From Mycobacterium gordonae (lineage in GTDB: Bacteria > Actinomycetota > Actinomycetes > Mycobacteriales > Mycobacteriaceae), in the NCBI RefSeq assembly GCF_017086405.1, contig NZ_CP070973.1, positions 124,001 through 188,000 of the forward strand: a DNA stretch of 64,000 nucleotides, written 5' to 3'. The notes under the pieces are model-generated. The model had not been told where the DNA came from. It saw nothing but the letters and a program-made list of their open reading frames with translations, and made no database searches. The position numbers and the translations under genes were made by a program. Each line of letters begins with the position of its first letter. Position 1 is the stretch's first letter. Below, one piece after another: positions 21,544 through 29,751 of the stretch.

Positions 21544-22737
21544 ATGCTCGATCGAGTGGTCGTGGTCGGTGCAGGCATAGCCGGGACGCGGGCAGCGGAG
21601 ACTCTGCGGCGGGAAGGCTATGACGGTGAGCTGACCATCGTGGGTGGCGAACGCCATGCCCCCTACCATCGGCCGCCGTTGTCGAAGAAGTTCCTCACCG
21701 GCAAGGTGCACCGGGCGGGCATCGATATCGCGCCGCAATTCGATCTGGATGCCCGGGTGTTGCGCGGGGCATCAGCGGTGGGGCTGGACATGTCGGCACG
21801 GACGATCGCGCTCCGTGACGATGGCCGGAATAAGTCGTTGCGGTTCGACGGACTGGTCATCGCCAGCGGCGCCGTCCCGCGCGAATGGCCCGGCGGTCCG
21901 GTTCCGGACGGGGTGATGCTGCTCCGCACGGTCGAGGACTGTCTGGCGATAAGGGAACGGCTCAGCTCGCGGCCCCGGGTCGTCGTCGTCGGCGGCGGCT
22001 TCATCGGCGCCGAGGTCGCGGCGACCTGCCGATCGTCGGGGCTCGACGTGACGCTGATCGAGAAGGCGGTCAACCCGCTGGTGGCGGCGTTGGGCCAAGA
22101 ATTAGCCCCGTGCTGGGCTGCCCTGCACCGCCGGCACGGCGTCGACCTGCGGGTGCGGGTGGGCGTCGAGGAGATCGTCGGCAACGGACATGTCGAGGCG
22201 GTTCGGCTCACCGATGGTTCGTACGTGGCCGCTGACCTTGTCATCGTCGGCCTCGGGGTGCGGCCCGCCACCGATTGGCTGGCCGATTCGGGCCTGCGCG
22301 TGGACGACGGGGTGGTCTGTGACGCCACCGGCCGAGCCGAAGGCGGTACCGATGTGGTGGCCGCCGGGGACGTCGCGCGCTGGTGGCATCCGCTGTACGA
22401 GCGGCACCTGCGCACCGAGCACTGGGAGGATGCCGGGGGTCAGGGCGCCGCGGCCGCGCGCTCGCTGTTGGCAGGCCCCGACCAGGCGCAGCCGTACCAC
22501 GAGCTGCCCTATTTCTGGTCGGATCAATACGATGTCAAGGTGCAAATGCTGGGTGTGCCAACCGATTACGACGCGGTACAACTCGTCGAGGGCGACTCGA
22601 ACAGATGGCAGTTCGTCACGGCCTTTGGTCGCGGCGGGCAGACCATCGCGGTGTTGGGCACGATCCCCGATCGGGTGCACGCCTACCGCGATGCCATCAC
22701 GAACCGCGCCGAGTTTCCACCGCTGCCGCCGTCCTGA
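21544..22737 (+). CDS. NAD(P)H-ferredoxin reductase (putidaredoxin reductase type)
   Basis: 397-residue FAD protein that passes electrons from NAD(P)H to the neighbouring ferredoxin. It has the N-terminal FAD motif VVVGAGIAGTRAAE, the HRPPLSK block typical of rhodocoxin/putidaredoxin reductases, the NAD(P) motif VVVGGGFIGAEVAA near 144-157, and the second FAD motif near 275 (VVAAGDVARW). C-terminal reductase domain includes YFWSDQYDVKVQMLG. Four bases separate it from the ferredoxin gene. Its end almost meets the convergent SHOCT gene (12 bases). Confidence 0.92.
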   Translation: MLDRVVVVGAGIAGTRAAETLRREGYDGELTIVGGERHAPYHRPPLSKKFLTGKVHRAGIDIAPQFDLDARVLRGASAVGLDMSARTIALRDDGRNKSLRFDGLVIASGAVPREWPGGPVPDGVMLLRTVEDCLAIRERLSSRPRVVVVGGGFIGAEVAATCRSSGLDVTLIEKAVNPLVAALGQELAPCWAALHRRHGVDLRVRVGVEEIVGNGHVEAVRLTDGSYVAADLVIVGLGVRPATDWLADSGLRVDDGVVCDATGRAEGGTDVVAAGDVARWWHPLYERHLRTEHWEDAGGQGAAAARSLLAGPDQAQPYHELPYFWSDQYDVKVQMLGVPTDYDAVQLVEGDSNRWQFVTAFGRGGQTIAVLGTIPDRVHAYRDAITNRAEFPPLPPS

Positions 22738-22749
22738 CGATCCGGCGAC

Positions 22750-23499
22750 TCAGAGCCGGCCCAGCAGTTCGGCCTTCTTCGCCGCGAATTCCTCGTCGGA
22801 GAGGATGCCGCGCTGGTGCAGTCCGGCCAGCGACTCGATGGCTGCGACGATGGCGCCCGGATCGCCGGCCTGGTGCTGCGGCGCGGGTGCGGCCGTCGGT
22901 GTCTCGGCCACCTGCGGGGCGCCCAGCTCAGTCAGGCTGGAAACCTCGAAGGTGCCCAGCTGGCTGGTGAAGCTCACCGACCCGTATCCGCCGCCCTGCT
23001 GCTGTTGTTGCACGCCGGTGATCTGGTGGTCGTCGGTGTCGAACACTTTCGTGACCCCGTTGACGTCGATCGCCAGCCGCCGGGTGGCCGGGAAGATGGC
23101 GTAGCGCACGCTGTTCTGCGCGCCGGACGAGGTTGGGACGCCCAGGTCCGCCGGCCACCAGTTGGCGGAAGTGAAGCCGCCCTGGGTCTGCCCCTGGGAG
23201 TGCGTGGCGGTGCTGCGGAAAACCGTGGTCGAGGCGAGCAGCTGAGCCAGATCGCCACACAGCGCGTCGACACGTGCCTTCAGGGCGTTGTCGAACATGT
23301 TGCCGACCATCGTCATGCCGCCCCGCATCCACTGGCCGGAGCCGCCGAGCTCGGGGATGGAGAACTGTGCCATGGTGCCGCCGCCGGCATGGATGGCGAA
23401 CAGCATGGCCAGGACGGCGTCGCGGGAAAGCCCGTGGCGCTGGGCGATGTCGGTGATGGCGTTTTCGGCCTCGGGGGTGACCGTTGCCTGCATAGTCAT
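22750..23499 (-). CDS. SHOCT-domain protein of unknown function
   Basis: 249 residues. The C-terminal 30 residues (IESLAGLHQRGILSDEEFAAKKAELL) are a clear SHOCT domain, a short helical oligomerisation module. The N-terminal part has a helix-rich segment (TDIAQRHGLSRDAVLAML) resembling a small HTH, then a long region with no family I recognise, including a Gln5 run. No signal peptide or membrane span. It is transcribed divergently from the PolA-like gene with a 53-base gap. I cannot assign a function. Confidence 0.8.
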   Translation of the reverse strand: MTMQATVTPEAENAITDIAQRHGLSRDAVLAMLFAIHAGGGTMAQFSIPELGGSGQWMRGGMTMVGNMFDNALKARVDALCGDLAQLLASTTVFRSTATHSQGQTQGGFTSANWWPADLGVPTSSGAQNSVRYAIFPATRRLAIDVNGVTKVFDTDDHQITGVQQQQQGGGYGSVSFTSQLGTFEVSSLTELGAPQVAETPTAAPAPQHQAGDPGAIVAAIESLAGLHQRGILSDEEFAAKKAELLGRL

Positions 23500-23552
23500 G
23501 GTTCTTTCGTTGTCGGTGCAGTGGCGAGATTACCTACTGGTACCCAGCGGCA

Positions 23553-24929
23553 GTGGTCGGCGAATCATGGCCAAAGATGAGGGACGTGTCCAACGGCTTC
23601 GACGTGCGTGGGCGGATGCTGCGAAACGGTGAGCTCGCGCCCTGGCTGGCGGAGAACAGCCTGGGAAACCGGTTCGGCCTGGCGGTCGCCGGCAGTGACG
23701 AAGGACACCTGTCCAGAGCCGTTGCGCTGGCGATTGTCGCGGCCGACGGCGACGGCCGCTATCTCGACGTCGCCGCCCTGAGTGCGGATGACGAAGCCGC
23801 GCTGGCCTCCTGGCTCGCCGACCCCGGGCCGCCGAAAGCGGTCCACGCGGGCAAGTGGACGATCCATGCGCTGGCGAACTGCGGCTGGACGCTGCGCGGC
23901 GTCACCTCAGACACAGCGCTGGCGGCGCACCTGGTGCGTCCCGGACGGTGCAGCACCCCGCTCAATGAACTGTTGGTTCACCACATGCGTTGCGCGTTGC
24001 CCGGCGAAACCCTGGAGCTGAACCATTTTTCGTCGCCTCCCGACGAGCGCGCCGTGACCGCGCTGATCCTGCGGGCCTGCGCAGTGCTCGATCTGGCCGA
24101 CGTGCTCGACGAGGAGTTGGCGCGCATCGACTCTTCGTCGTTGTTATGGCGGATGGAGCTGCCGGTGCAGCGGGTGCTGGCCGACCTGGAGACCACGGGC
24201 ATTGCCGTGGCGCCCGTGACCGCCCCGAGTGAGCGTGTCCATCCCACCTACCGCCAAGCGACGTCAGCCACCGGCGCCGTGTCGTCGTCGCAGCCGAACC
24301 TGCGCGGCCTGCACGCACGCGTGGTGGCCGGCGATGGTTACGGCGGACTGCTGACCCTGCGCTACGACGCGCTGGAGGCGCGGTTGCTTGCCCACCTGTC
24401 GGGCGACGCTGGGCTCTTCGATGCCCGTCCGGAGGACCCCGTCGGGGCGGTGTTGCGCGGAATCGCGTACGGATGGACGGCCGACGAGGTGGCGGGCGCT
24501 TTGAAAATCTCGTTCGCTGACGCTAAACAGCTTGTCACACAATACCTTTCCCACCAGTTGCGCGATCACCTGGCGGGGGCTGTAGCCGATGCCCGTGGGG
24601 TGGGTTACGCGACAACGTGGTCAGGTCGCCGTCGCTATCTGCCTGACTTGAACATTCCCGACGGGGCCCGCCGCCAGGCCGCCGAGCGCGCCGCCTGTGT
24701 CACGGTGCTACAGGGCGGGGTGGCCGACATCATCAAGACTGCGATGATCAACACCGACCAGGCCCTCATGGCGGAAGGGTTCGCCTCGCGGATGGTGGCG
24801 CAGATCGATGACCGGTTGGTGTTCGAGATAGCCCCCGGTGAGCGCGACGCGGTGGAGGCGGCCGTCCGGGATCAGATGGCATGCGCCCATCAGTTGGACG
24901 TGCCCTTACCGGTGGTGGCCGAGGAATAA
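23553..24929 (+). CDS. Degenerate DNA polymerase I-like protein (3'-5' exonuclease/polymerase fold)
   Basis: About 458 residues resembling the actinobacterial exonuclease/polymerase proteins related to PolA; it lacks the 5' nuclease domain. The N-terminal half looks like the exonuclease fold (VHAGKWTIHALANCGW; SDTALAAHLV), the C-terminal half like the polymerase. Catalytic positions have changed: motif A reads RYDALEARLLAHLS where DYSQIELR...LAHLS is expected, motif B is shortened to LRGIAYGW, and motif C is QIDDRLVFEI instead of QVHDELVFEV. It is therefore probably not an active polymerase, or works by altered residues. GTG at 23553 is given; ATG at 23577 is an equally possible start. Confidence 0.8.
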   Translation: MVGESWPKMRDVSNGFDVRGRMLRNGELAPWLAENSLGNRFGLAVAGSDEGHLSRAVALAIVAADGDGRYLDVAALSADDEAALASWLADPGPPKAVHAGKWTIHALANCGWTLRGVTSDTALAAHLVRPGRCSTPLNELLVHHMRCALPGETLELNHFSSPPDERAVTALILRACAVLDLADVLDEELARIDSSSLLWRMELPVQRVLADLETTGIAVAPVTAPSERVHPTYRQATSATGAVSSSQPNLRGLHARVVAGDGYGGLLTLRYDALEARLLAHLSGDAGLFDARPEDPVGAVLRGIAYGWTADEVAGALKISFADAKQLVTQYLSHQLRDHLAGAVADARGVGYATTWSGRRRYLPDLNIPDGARRQAAERAACVTVLQGGVADIIKTAMINTDQALMAEGFASRMVAQIDDRLVFEIAPGERDAVEAAVRDQMACAHQLDVPLPVVAEE

Positions 24930-24961
24930 CTGTCCCGCACTTTCAACCTATACCGCACGGG

Positions 24962-24992
24962 GGGTCTTGCGGCAAGACCCGGGTCATGCCGC
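24962..24992. terminator. Overlapping competing hairpins after the PolA-like gene
   Basis: Stem 1 is GGGTCTTG (24962-24969), loop CGG, CAAGACCC (24973-24980). Stem 2 shares its right arm: the 24 bases from 24969 to 24992 form an almost perfect palindrome, with GCGGCA pairing TGCCGC and GACCC pairing GGGTC around one A-A mismatch. The two cannot form together. There is no U tract, as is common in mycobacteria. It could simply end the upstream gene, or it could be an attenuator for the monooxygenase gene starting 43 bases later. Confidence 0.5.
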
Positions 24993-25035
24993 AAAATCGC
25001 TGAGCTGAGCCAAAACTCGGCGAAATGGGGGACAT

Positions 25036-26550
25036 GTGAGACCAGAACATGCGGTGGTGGTCGTCGGCGCCGGGCCTACCGGTCTGATGTTGTCGGCCGA
25101 ATTGGCCTTGGCCGGAGTCGATGTCGCCGTCGTCGAACGACGTGCCAACCGGGCCCTGGTCGGCGCCCGGGCGGGCGGTCTTCATTCGCGCACCATCGAG
25201 ATCCTCGACCAGCGCGGAGTCGCCGACCGCTTCCTGCAGCAGGGCGAGGTGGCCCAGTTGACCGGATTCGCGCAGATCCGACTGGACATCAGCGACTTCC
25301 CCACCCGGCACCCGTATGGACTTGCGTTGTGGCAGAGCCGCATCGAGCAACTTCTGGCCGATTGGGCCGAGGAGCTCGCGGTGCCGATCTATCGCGGGCG
25401 GGAGGTCGAGGGTCTCGCCGAGGATGAGACCGGCGTGGCCGTCGAACTCGTGGACGGGGAACTGTTGCGAGGGGAATACGTGGTGGGTTGCGACGGCGGA
25501 CGCAGCGCGGTCCGCAAGGCGGTCGGTATTGCCTTCGTCGGCTGGGATCCGACGACGAGCTACCTACTTGCCGAGGCCGAGATCTCCACCGGCGACGGCC
25601 GAGAACCGGCGTGGGGCATCCACGGCGACGCCCTCGGTGTGCACGCGCTCAGCAGGACCGGTGACGAGGGCCCGGTACGTGTGATGGTGACCGAGCGCCA
25701 CCTCGGGCCGGAAAGCGAACCCACCCTGGACGACCTGAGCCGGGCAATGATCGACGTGTACCGGACGGACTACGGAATACACAGTCCGGCTTGGCTTTCC
25801 CGATTCACCGACGCGGCCCGCCAAGCCGCGGCTTACCGGAAGGGGCGGGTGCTGCTGGCCGGTGACGCCGCGCACGTTCATCACCCGATCGGCGGACAGG
25901 GACTCAACACCGGAATGCAGGATGCGGTGAACCTGGGATGGAAACTCGCCGCGGTGCTCAAGGGGACGTCGCCCGGCAGTGTGCTCGACACCTATCACGC
26001 CGAACGGCACCCGGTTGCCGCACGCGTGTTGCGAAACGCCATCGCGCAGATGACACTGCTGCGCGCGGACGACCGCACGACAGCATTGCGAGAAACCACC
26101 GCGGAACTCCTGGGCATGACCGAGCCCCGAAAAAGGTTCGCCGCCATGATGTCTGGCTTGGACATTTGTTACGACCTCGGTGCGGGTCACCCACTGCTGG
26201 GTCGGCGGATGCCCGATCTCGACCTGGTCGGTGGTCGCGTTTATGAACTGCTGCACCGGGCCCAGCCGCTGCTGCTGAATTTCGGCCGACCCGGGTGCAT
26301 CGACGTCGCCGCCTGGGCAGACCGGGTCCGGGTAGTGGACGCCGAGTATGTAGGAGGTTGGCAGCTTCCGGTGCTAGGCACGGTAGCGGCCCCCAGTGCC
26401 GTATTGGTCCGGCCCGACGGACACGTCGCGTGGGCGGGAGACGCTCCATGTGCCGGACTTGCCGACGCGCTCACCACCTGGTTCGGAGCGTCGGCCGCCG
26501 AGCCGGGAATGGATGAATCGCACGGGCATGTTGAACTTGGGTATGGCTGA
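25036..26550 (+). CDS. FAD-dependent aromatic hydroxylase (class A monooxygenase)
   Basis: 504-residue flavoprotein monooxygenase of the PHBH/polyketide-hydroxylase type, which uses NAD(P)H and O2 to hydroxylate phenolic or polycyclic aromatic substrates. It shows the FAD motif VVVGAGPTGLMLSAELA at residues 6-22, the internal DG motif VVGCDGGRSAVRKAVG near 150 and the second FAD motif LLAGDAAHVHHPIGGQGLN near 272. The C-terminal part is the thioredoxin-like extension seen in MhpA, RdmE and PgaE relatives. GTG at 25036 follows GGGGGA. Its last eight bases overlap the following reductase gene. Substrate unknown. Confidence 0.9.
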   Translation: MRPEHAVVVVGAGPTGLMLSAELALAGVDVAVVERRANRALVGARAGGLHSRTIEILDQRGVADRFLQQGEVAQLTGFAQIRLDISDFPTRHPYGLALWQSRIEQLLADWAEELAVPIYRGREVEGLAEDETGVAVELVDGELLRGEYVVGCDGGRSAVRKAVGIAFVGWDPTTSYLLAEAEISTGDGREPAWGIHGDALGVHALSRTGDEGPVRVMVTERHLGPESEPTLDDLSRAMIDVYRTDYGIHSPAWLSRFTDAARQAAAYRKGRVLLAGDAAHVHHPIGGQGLNTGMQDAVNLGWKLAAVLKGTSPGSVLDTYHAERHPVAARVLRNAIAQMTLLRADDRTTALRETTAELLGMTEPRKRFAAMMSGLDICYDLGAGHPLLGRRMPDLDLVGGRVYELLHRAQPLLLNFGRPGCIDVAAWADRVRVVDAEYVGGWQLPVLGTVAAPSAVLVRPDGHVAWAGDAPCAGLADALTTWFGASAAEPGMDESHGHVELGYG

Positions 26551-26965
26551 ACAAGTAGAGCTAAGCCCCACGGATTGGGTGCGCGAGCAGACCGAACGGA
26601 TACTCAGGCAGGGCACCACCGACGGCGTAGAGATCTTCGACAAGCCGGTCGTGCTGCTGACCATGACCGGCGCCAAATCCGGCAAGAAGCGGTATGTGCC
26701 CCTCATGCGGGTCGAGCACGACGGCCGCTACGCCATCGTCGCGTCCAAGGGGGGCGCGCCCGATCACCCGGCCTGGTACTTCAACGTCAAGGCGAACCCG
26801 GCGTTGACCGTGCAAGACGGTGACCGGGTCCACCACCTCACCGCGCGCGAGATCGAGGGCGCTGAGCGGGAGGAATGGTGGCAGCGTGCTGTCGAGGCCT
26901 ACCCGCCGTACGCGGAATACCAGACGAAGACGACCAGGCAGATCCCGGTCTTCGTTTTGGAGTGA
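26543..26965 (+). CDS. Deazaflavin (F420)-dependent nitroreductase/quinone reductase, Ddn family
   Basis: 140-residue split-barrel protein of the Ddn family, which uses reduced F420 to reduce quinones or nitro compounds. Typical blocks: VVLLTMTGAKSGKKRYVPLM near 33-52, VASKGGAPDHPAWYFNVKANP near 65-85 and the C-terminal RQIPVFVLE. ATG at 26543 is chosen because the protein then begins right before the family N-terminus; upstream in-frame sequence overlaps the monooxygenase and is not conserved. The overlap with the monooxygenase suggests the two are made together, perhaps an oxidation and a quinone reduction acting on the same molecule. Confidence 0.92.
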   Translation: MAEQVELSPTDWVREQTERILRQGTTDGVEIFDKPVVLLTMTGAKSGKKRYVPLMRVEHDGRYAIVASKGGAPDHPAWYFNVKANPALTVQDGDRVHHLTAREIEGAEREEWWQRAVEAYPPYAEYQTKTTRQIPVFVLE

Positions 26966-27021
26966 GTTACGTCGTGGAGTGACCGAAGCGACGGTGCCGG
27001 TTTCGCGCCTCTCGGCAAGTG

Positions 27022-27036
27022 GTCGCTCGAAGCGAC
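27022..27036. terminator. Hairpin GTCGCT-CGA-AGCGAC between convergent genes
   Basis: A six-base perfect stem with a three-base loop inside the 179-base gap between two convergent genes. A direct repeat, CGAAGCGACG, occurs at 26984-26993 and 27028-27037. The position suggests a bidirectional terminator; there is no U tract. Confidence 0.4.
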
Positions 27037-27144
27037 GATTCTGATGTGGTACCCGGGGGAAGTATCCGGCACCGTCGGGATGAGTAACCATGTCCTCGGC
27101 CCGGATATTCCTGGGTGGGCGATCTATCGGTGCCCGGACGCGTG

Positions 27145-27831
27145 TCACGACCTCGAGAAGCCGGCGCAGACATCCCTGGCGGTCATGGCGTCGGCTTGAC
27201 TTGGAAAGACGCGATTCATCAGAAGATCGTGAAGCTCAGGGTCCGCATCCGCGACGCAATCTCGTAGCACGATGATTCGGTAATCCCGGTCAGCGGCCTC
27301 CCGGAGTGTCGACAGCACGACGCCGCTGGTGTGCACACCTGCCAGGAGCAGCGTGGTGACGCCCCGATTGGTGAGCCGCTCGTCGAGGTTGGTCTGGCAG
27401 AAGGCTCCGACCCGAACCTTGCGAATCGATATGTCGTCGGGGCGATGATCGACTGCTTCGTGCAGTGCCGCGACTGGTGTTCCGTCTTGGAGGTACCAGT
27501 CGGCTGCGACGGCTGAGAGGGCCCGGTTGGTTGATGCGATGAACCGATAGTCTGCCGCCTTGAACGCTGTCCGAACATACGCGACGTGACCACCGGCTCG
27601 ACGGACGTCATCGGCAACGGCATTGACGCCCGAGATCAACCTGTCCGGGTCGCGTACCGAGTGCAGAACGGCGGGTTGGTAGTCCAGCACGACCAGGGCG
27701 CACTGTGCCGGGTCGATACCGCGTTCCTCGGCCGGCTCGTGGCTGTCGGGTGTCCTGACTGGCGCGAAGACGGCGGATAGCGACGCCCAATCCGCACCGC
27801 GGCGAACTGCGGAGGGCTCTGCAACGGTCAT
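27145..27831 (-). CDS. Isochorismatase-fold hydrolase lacking the catalytic cysteine
   Basis: 228-residue protein of the isochorismatase/cysteine-hydrolase superfamily. The Asp of the triad is in VVLDYQ near 47-52 and the Lys in IRKVRVGAF near 136, but the motif that carries the nucleophilic Cys reads GVHTSGVVLSTLREA, with Gly at the Cys position. Many actinobacterial members have this form and PhzD-type isochorismatases also work without Cys, so it may still be a hydrolase acting on a vinyl ether or a non-amide substrate. It is divergent from the mce operon. It lies 7 kb from the siderophore genes, so I do not link it to salicylate or DHB synthesis. Confidence 0.82.
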   Translation of the reverse strand: MTVAEPSAVRRGADWASLSAVFAPVRTPDSHEPAEERGIDPAQCALVVLDYQPAVLHSVRDPDRLISGVNAVADDVRRAGGHVAYVRTAFKAADYRFIASTNRALSAVAADWYLQDGTPVAALHEAVDHRPDDISIRKVRVGAFCQTNLDERLTNRGVTTLLLAGVHTSGVVLSTLREAADRDYRIIVLRDCVADADPELHDLLMNRVFPSQADAMTARDVCAGFSRS

Positions 27832-28132
27832 CGCACACAGCCCCTTCTCGATCTGCCCTGTGCGTCAGGGCCTTCGACAGTCCGCTCGAGAAGACCGTCG
27901 CTGCGATTATCGACCGGGCTGATGCGCCTGGAGCAAGTTCGCCGAGTTCAAATGGTGTCAGTAGCCGGCTGGTGGTGGGCATCTGAGCGGGTGCTCGACA
28001 GCTCACGATCACCATCTGAAAAAAGGTGTCCTTGTCGTCAACTCATCCCTGGGTTGCACTCGAACACACGATGAGCCCATACCCGCGCGCCAGCCACGGG
28101 CGCGGGAGACAGCTCAAACGAGGGGACAGGCT
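27832..28132. promoter_or_regulatory. Divergent control region before the mce operon
   Basis: About 300 bases without a gene between the hydrolase and yrbEA. It holds two CATCTGA elements (27980-27986 and 28013-28019). The second belongs to a longer box repeated before the acyl-CoA ligase gene. A ribosome binding site (GAGGGG) precedes the GTG of yrbEA. No KstR-type palindrome was seen here, unlike in mce4 of M. tuberculosis. Confidence 0.5.
28012..28033 (+). promoter_or_regulatory. Shared upstream box, copy 1 (before yrbEA)
   Basis: The box is CCATCTGAAAA, two variable bases, GGTGTC, one variable base, TT. It ends about 100 bases before the yrbEA start. The same 19 fixed positions recur at 40270-40291, about 102 bases before the acyl-CoA ligase start. 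It is not palindromic, so it may be a promoter or activator site rather than a dimer operator. Confidence 0.55.
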
Positions 28133-28900
28133 GTGACCGCGATGGACACGCTCGCAAGGCCGATGCGGGCAGTCGGTGGGTTCTTCGCCACTGCGATCGA
28201 CACCTTGCTGCTAATTCCGCGTAGGCCTTTCGCGTGGCGGGAATGGCTTCTGCAGACCTGGTTTGTAGCGAGTGTGTCGATCGTGCCGACCATCATGTTG
28301 TCGATTCCCTTCACCGTTCTGTCGGTGTTCATCTTCAATATTCTGCTCGTCGAATTCGGAGCCGCGGACTTCTCGGGTGCCGGTGCGGCGTTCGGCGCAG
28401 TCACCCAAATCGGGCCGTTGGTAACGGTTCTCGTGGTCGCCGGTGCGGCGGCGACCGCAATGTGCGCCGATCTGGGTGCCCGTACCATCAGAGAAGAACT
28501 CGATGCTATGCGGGTGATGGGCATCAACCCACTGCAGGCGCTGGTGGTCCCGCGGGTGCTGGCGACGGTCGTGGTGGCACTTCTGTTGAATTCGGTGGTA
28601 GCTGTCGTCGGTGTCGTCGGCGGCTTCTTCTTCTCCGTCTTCGTCCAACACGTGACGCCCGGGGCATTCGTCGCCGGCATGACACTGTTCACCGGTCTGC
28701 CCGAGGTCATCATCTCGTTGACCAAGGCCGCACTTTTTGGTCTGGTGGCTGCCCTGATCGGTTGCTATAAGGGCATTTCGGTGGGTGGAGGTCCCGCTGG
28801 TGTCGGCAACGCAGTCAACGAGACCGTGGTGTTCTCTTTTATGGCGCTGTTCGTCATCAACGTCATCGTGACTGCGGTCGGCGTGAAGGCGACGATGTGA
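28133..28900 (+). CDS. yrbEA: YrbE-type permease of the Mce transporter (first)
   Basis: 255-residue integral membrane permease of the MlaE family; with the second YrbE it forms the channel of an Mce importer, driven by an MceG ATPase encoded elsewhere. Several hydrophobic helices are visible, with the family block ADLGARTIREELDAMRVMGINP near 113-134 (the EExDAM ATPase-coupling loop) and a C-terminal GPAGVGNAVNETVV segment. GTG at 28133 follows GAGGGG; ATG at 28142 is an alternative. First gene of an eight-gene mce operon, overlapping the next gene by four bases. Confidence 0.93.
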   Translation: MTAMDTLARPMRAVGGFFATAIDTLLLIPRRPFAWREWLLQTWFVASVSIVPTIMLSIPFTVLSVFIFNILLVEFGAADFSGAGAAFGAVTQIGPLVTVLVVAGAAATAMCADLGARTIREELDAMRVMGINPLQALVVPRVLATVVVALLLNSVVAVVGVVGGFFFSVFVQHVTPGAFVAGMTLFTGLPEVIISLTKAALFGLVAALIGCYKGISVGGGPAGVGNAVNETVVFSFMALFVINVIVTAVGVKATM

Positions 28901-29748
28901 CCAGCGCGCCCAGCAGACTGACGCCCCGGTTGGAGCGGGCCGGTGCCGGCTTCGCCCAAGGGTGGAACCGGATTGGCGAGCAGACCCAGTTCTACGGCAA
29001 GACCATTGCGTCTATCGGGGATGCAATCATCCATTACCGCACCCAGGTGGCAACCCTGGTGGCCCAGATGAGCATGGGCAGTGGAGCGCTCGCAGTCGTC
29101 GGCGGCACGATTGTGATCATCGGTTTTCTCACGTTGTCCGCCGGCGCTCTCATCGCGGTTCAGGGTTACAACACCCTCGCGGGCGTCGGCGTCGAGGCGC
29201 TGACCGGATTCACGTCGGCATATCTCAACGTACGGATCATCGGGCCACTGACCACTGGCATCGGCCTGGCCGCCACGATAGGTGCTGCGGCAACAGCGCA
29301 ATTGGGAGCGATGCGGATCGCGGAGGAGATCGACGCGCTAGAGGTGATGGGAGTGCGTGCCATCGCCTACCTCGCCTCGACAAGGGTGCTGGCGGGAGTA
29401 ATTGTCGTGGTCCCGCTGTATTGCGCTGCGGTGCTGATGTCTTTCGTTGCGGCGCGGTTGGGCACCACCGGTATTTACGGTCAATCCACCGGGGTCTACG
29501 ACCACTACTTCAATACGTTCCTCAACCCTGCCGACTTGTTGTGGTCATTCCTGCAGACCGGAGTGATGGCACTGGCGGTCATGGTGATCCATACCTACTA
29601 CGGCTTCACCGCGACGGGTGGCCCGGCAGGCGTAGGGCAGGCGGTAGGACGCGCGGTGCGCGCCTCTCTCATTGTTGTCGTGTTCGTGACGCTGGTCATT
29701 TCACTGTCTGTCTACGGGCAGTCGGGCAATTTTCACCTCTCGGGATAA
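28897..29748 (+). CDS. yrbEB: YrbE-type permease of the Mce transporter (second)
   Basis: 283-residue partner permease. It has the same MlaE-family features: long hydrophobic stretches, the coupling loop AQLGAMRIAEEIDALEVMGVRA near 131-152 and the C-terminal TGGPAGVGQAVGRAVR. The N-terminal cytoplasmic part is longer than in the first permease (about 45 residues before the first helix). GTG start overlaps yrbEA (GTGA), and three bases separate it from mceA. Confidence 0.93.
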   Translation: MTSAPSRLTPRLERAGAGFAQGWNRIGEQTQFYGKTIASIGDAIIHYRTQVATLVAQMSMGSGALAVVGGTIVIIGFLTLSAGALIAVQGYNTLAGVGVEALTGFTSAYLNVRIIGPLTTGIGLAATIGAAATAQLGAMRIAEEIDALEVMGVRAIAYLASTRVLAGVIVVVPLYCAAVLMSFVAARLGTTGIYGQSTGVYDHYFNTFLNPADLLWSFLQTGVMALAVMVIHTYYGFTATGGPAGVGQAVGRAVRASLIVVVFVTLVISLSVYGQSGNFHLSG

Positions 29749-29751
29749 TCG

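Noticed and set aside
27145..27831. Isochorismatase as a source of a siderophore aryl cap
   Set aside because: Seven kilobases from the siderophore operon, opposite strand, next to the mce operon, and of the SGVVLST subfamily rather than EntB-like.
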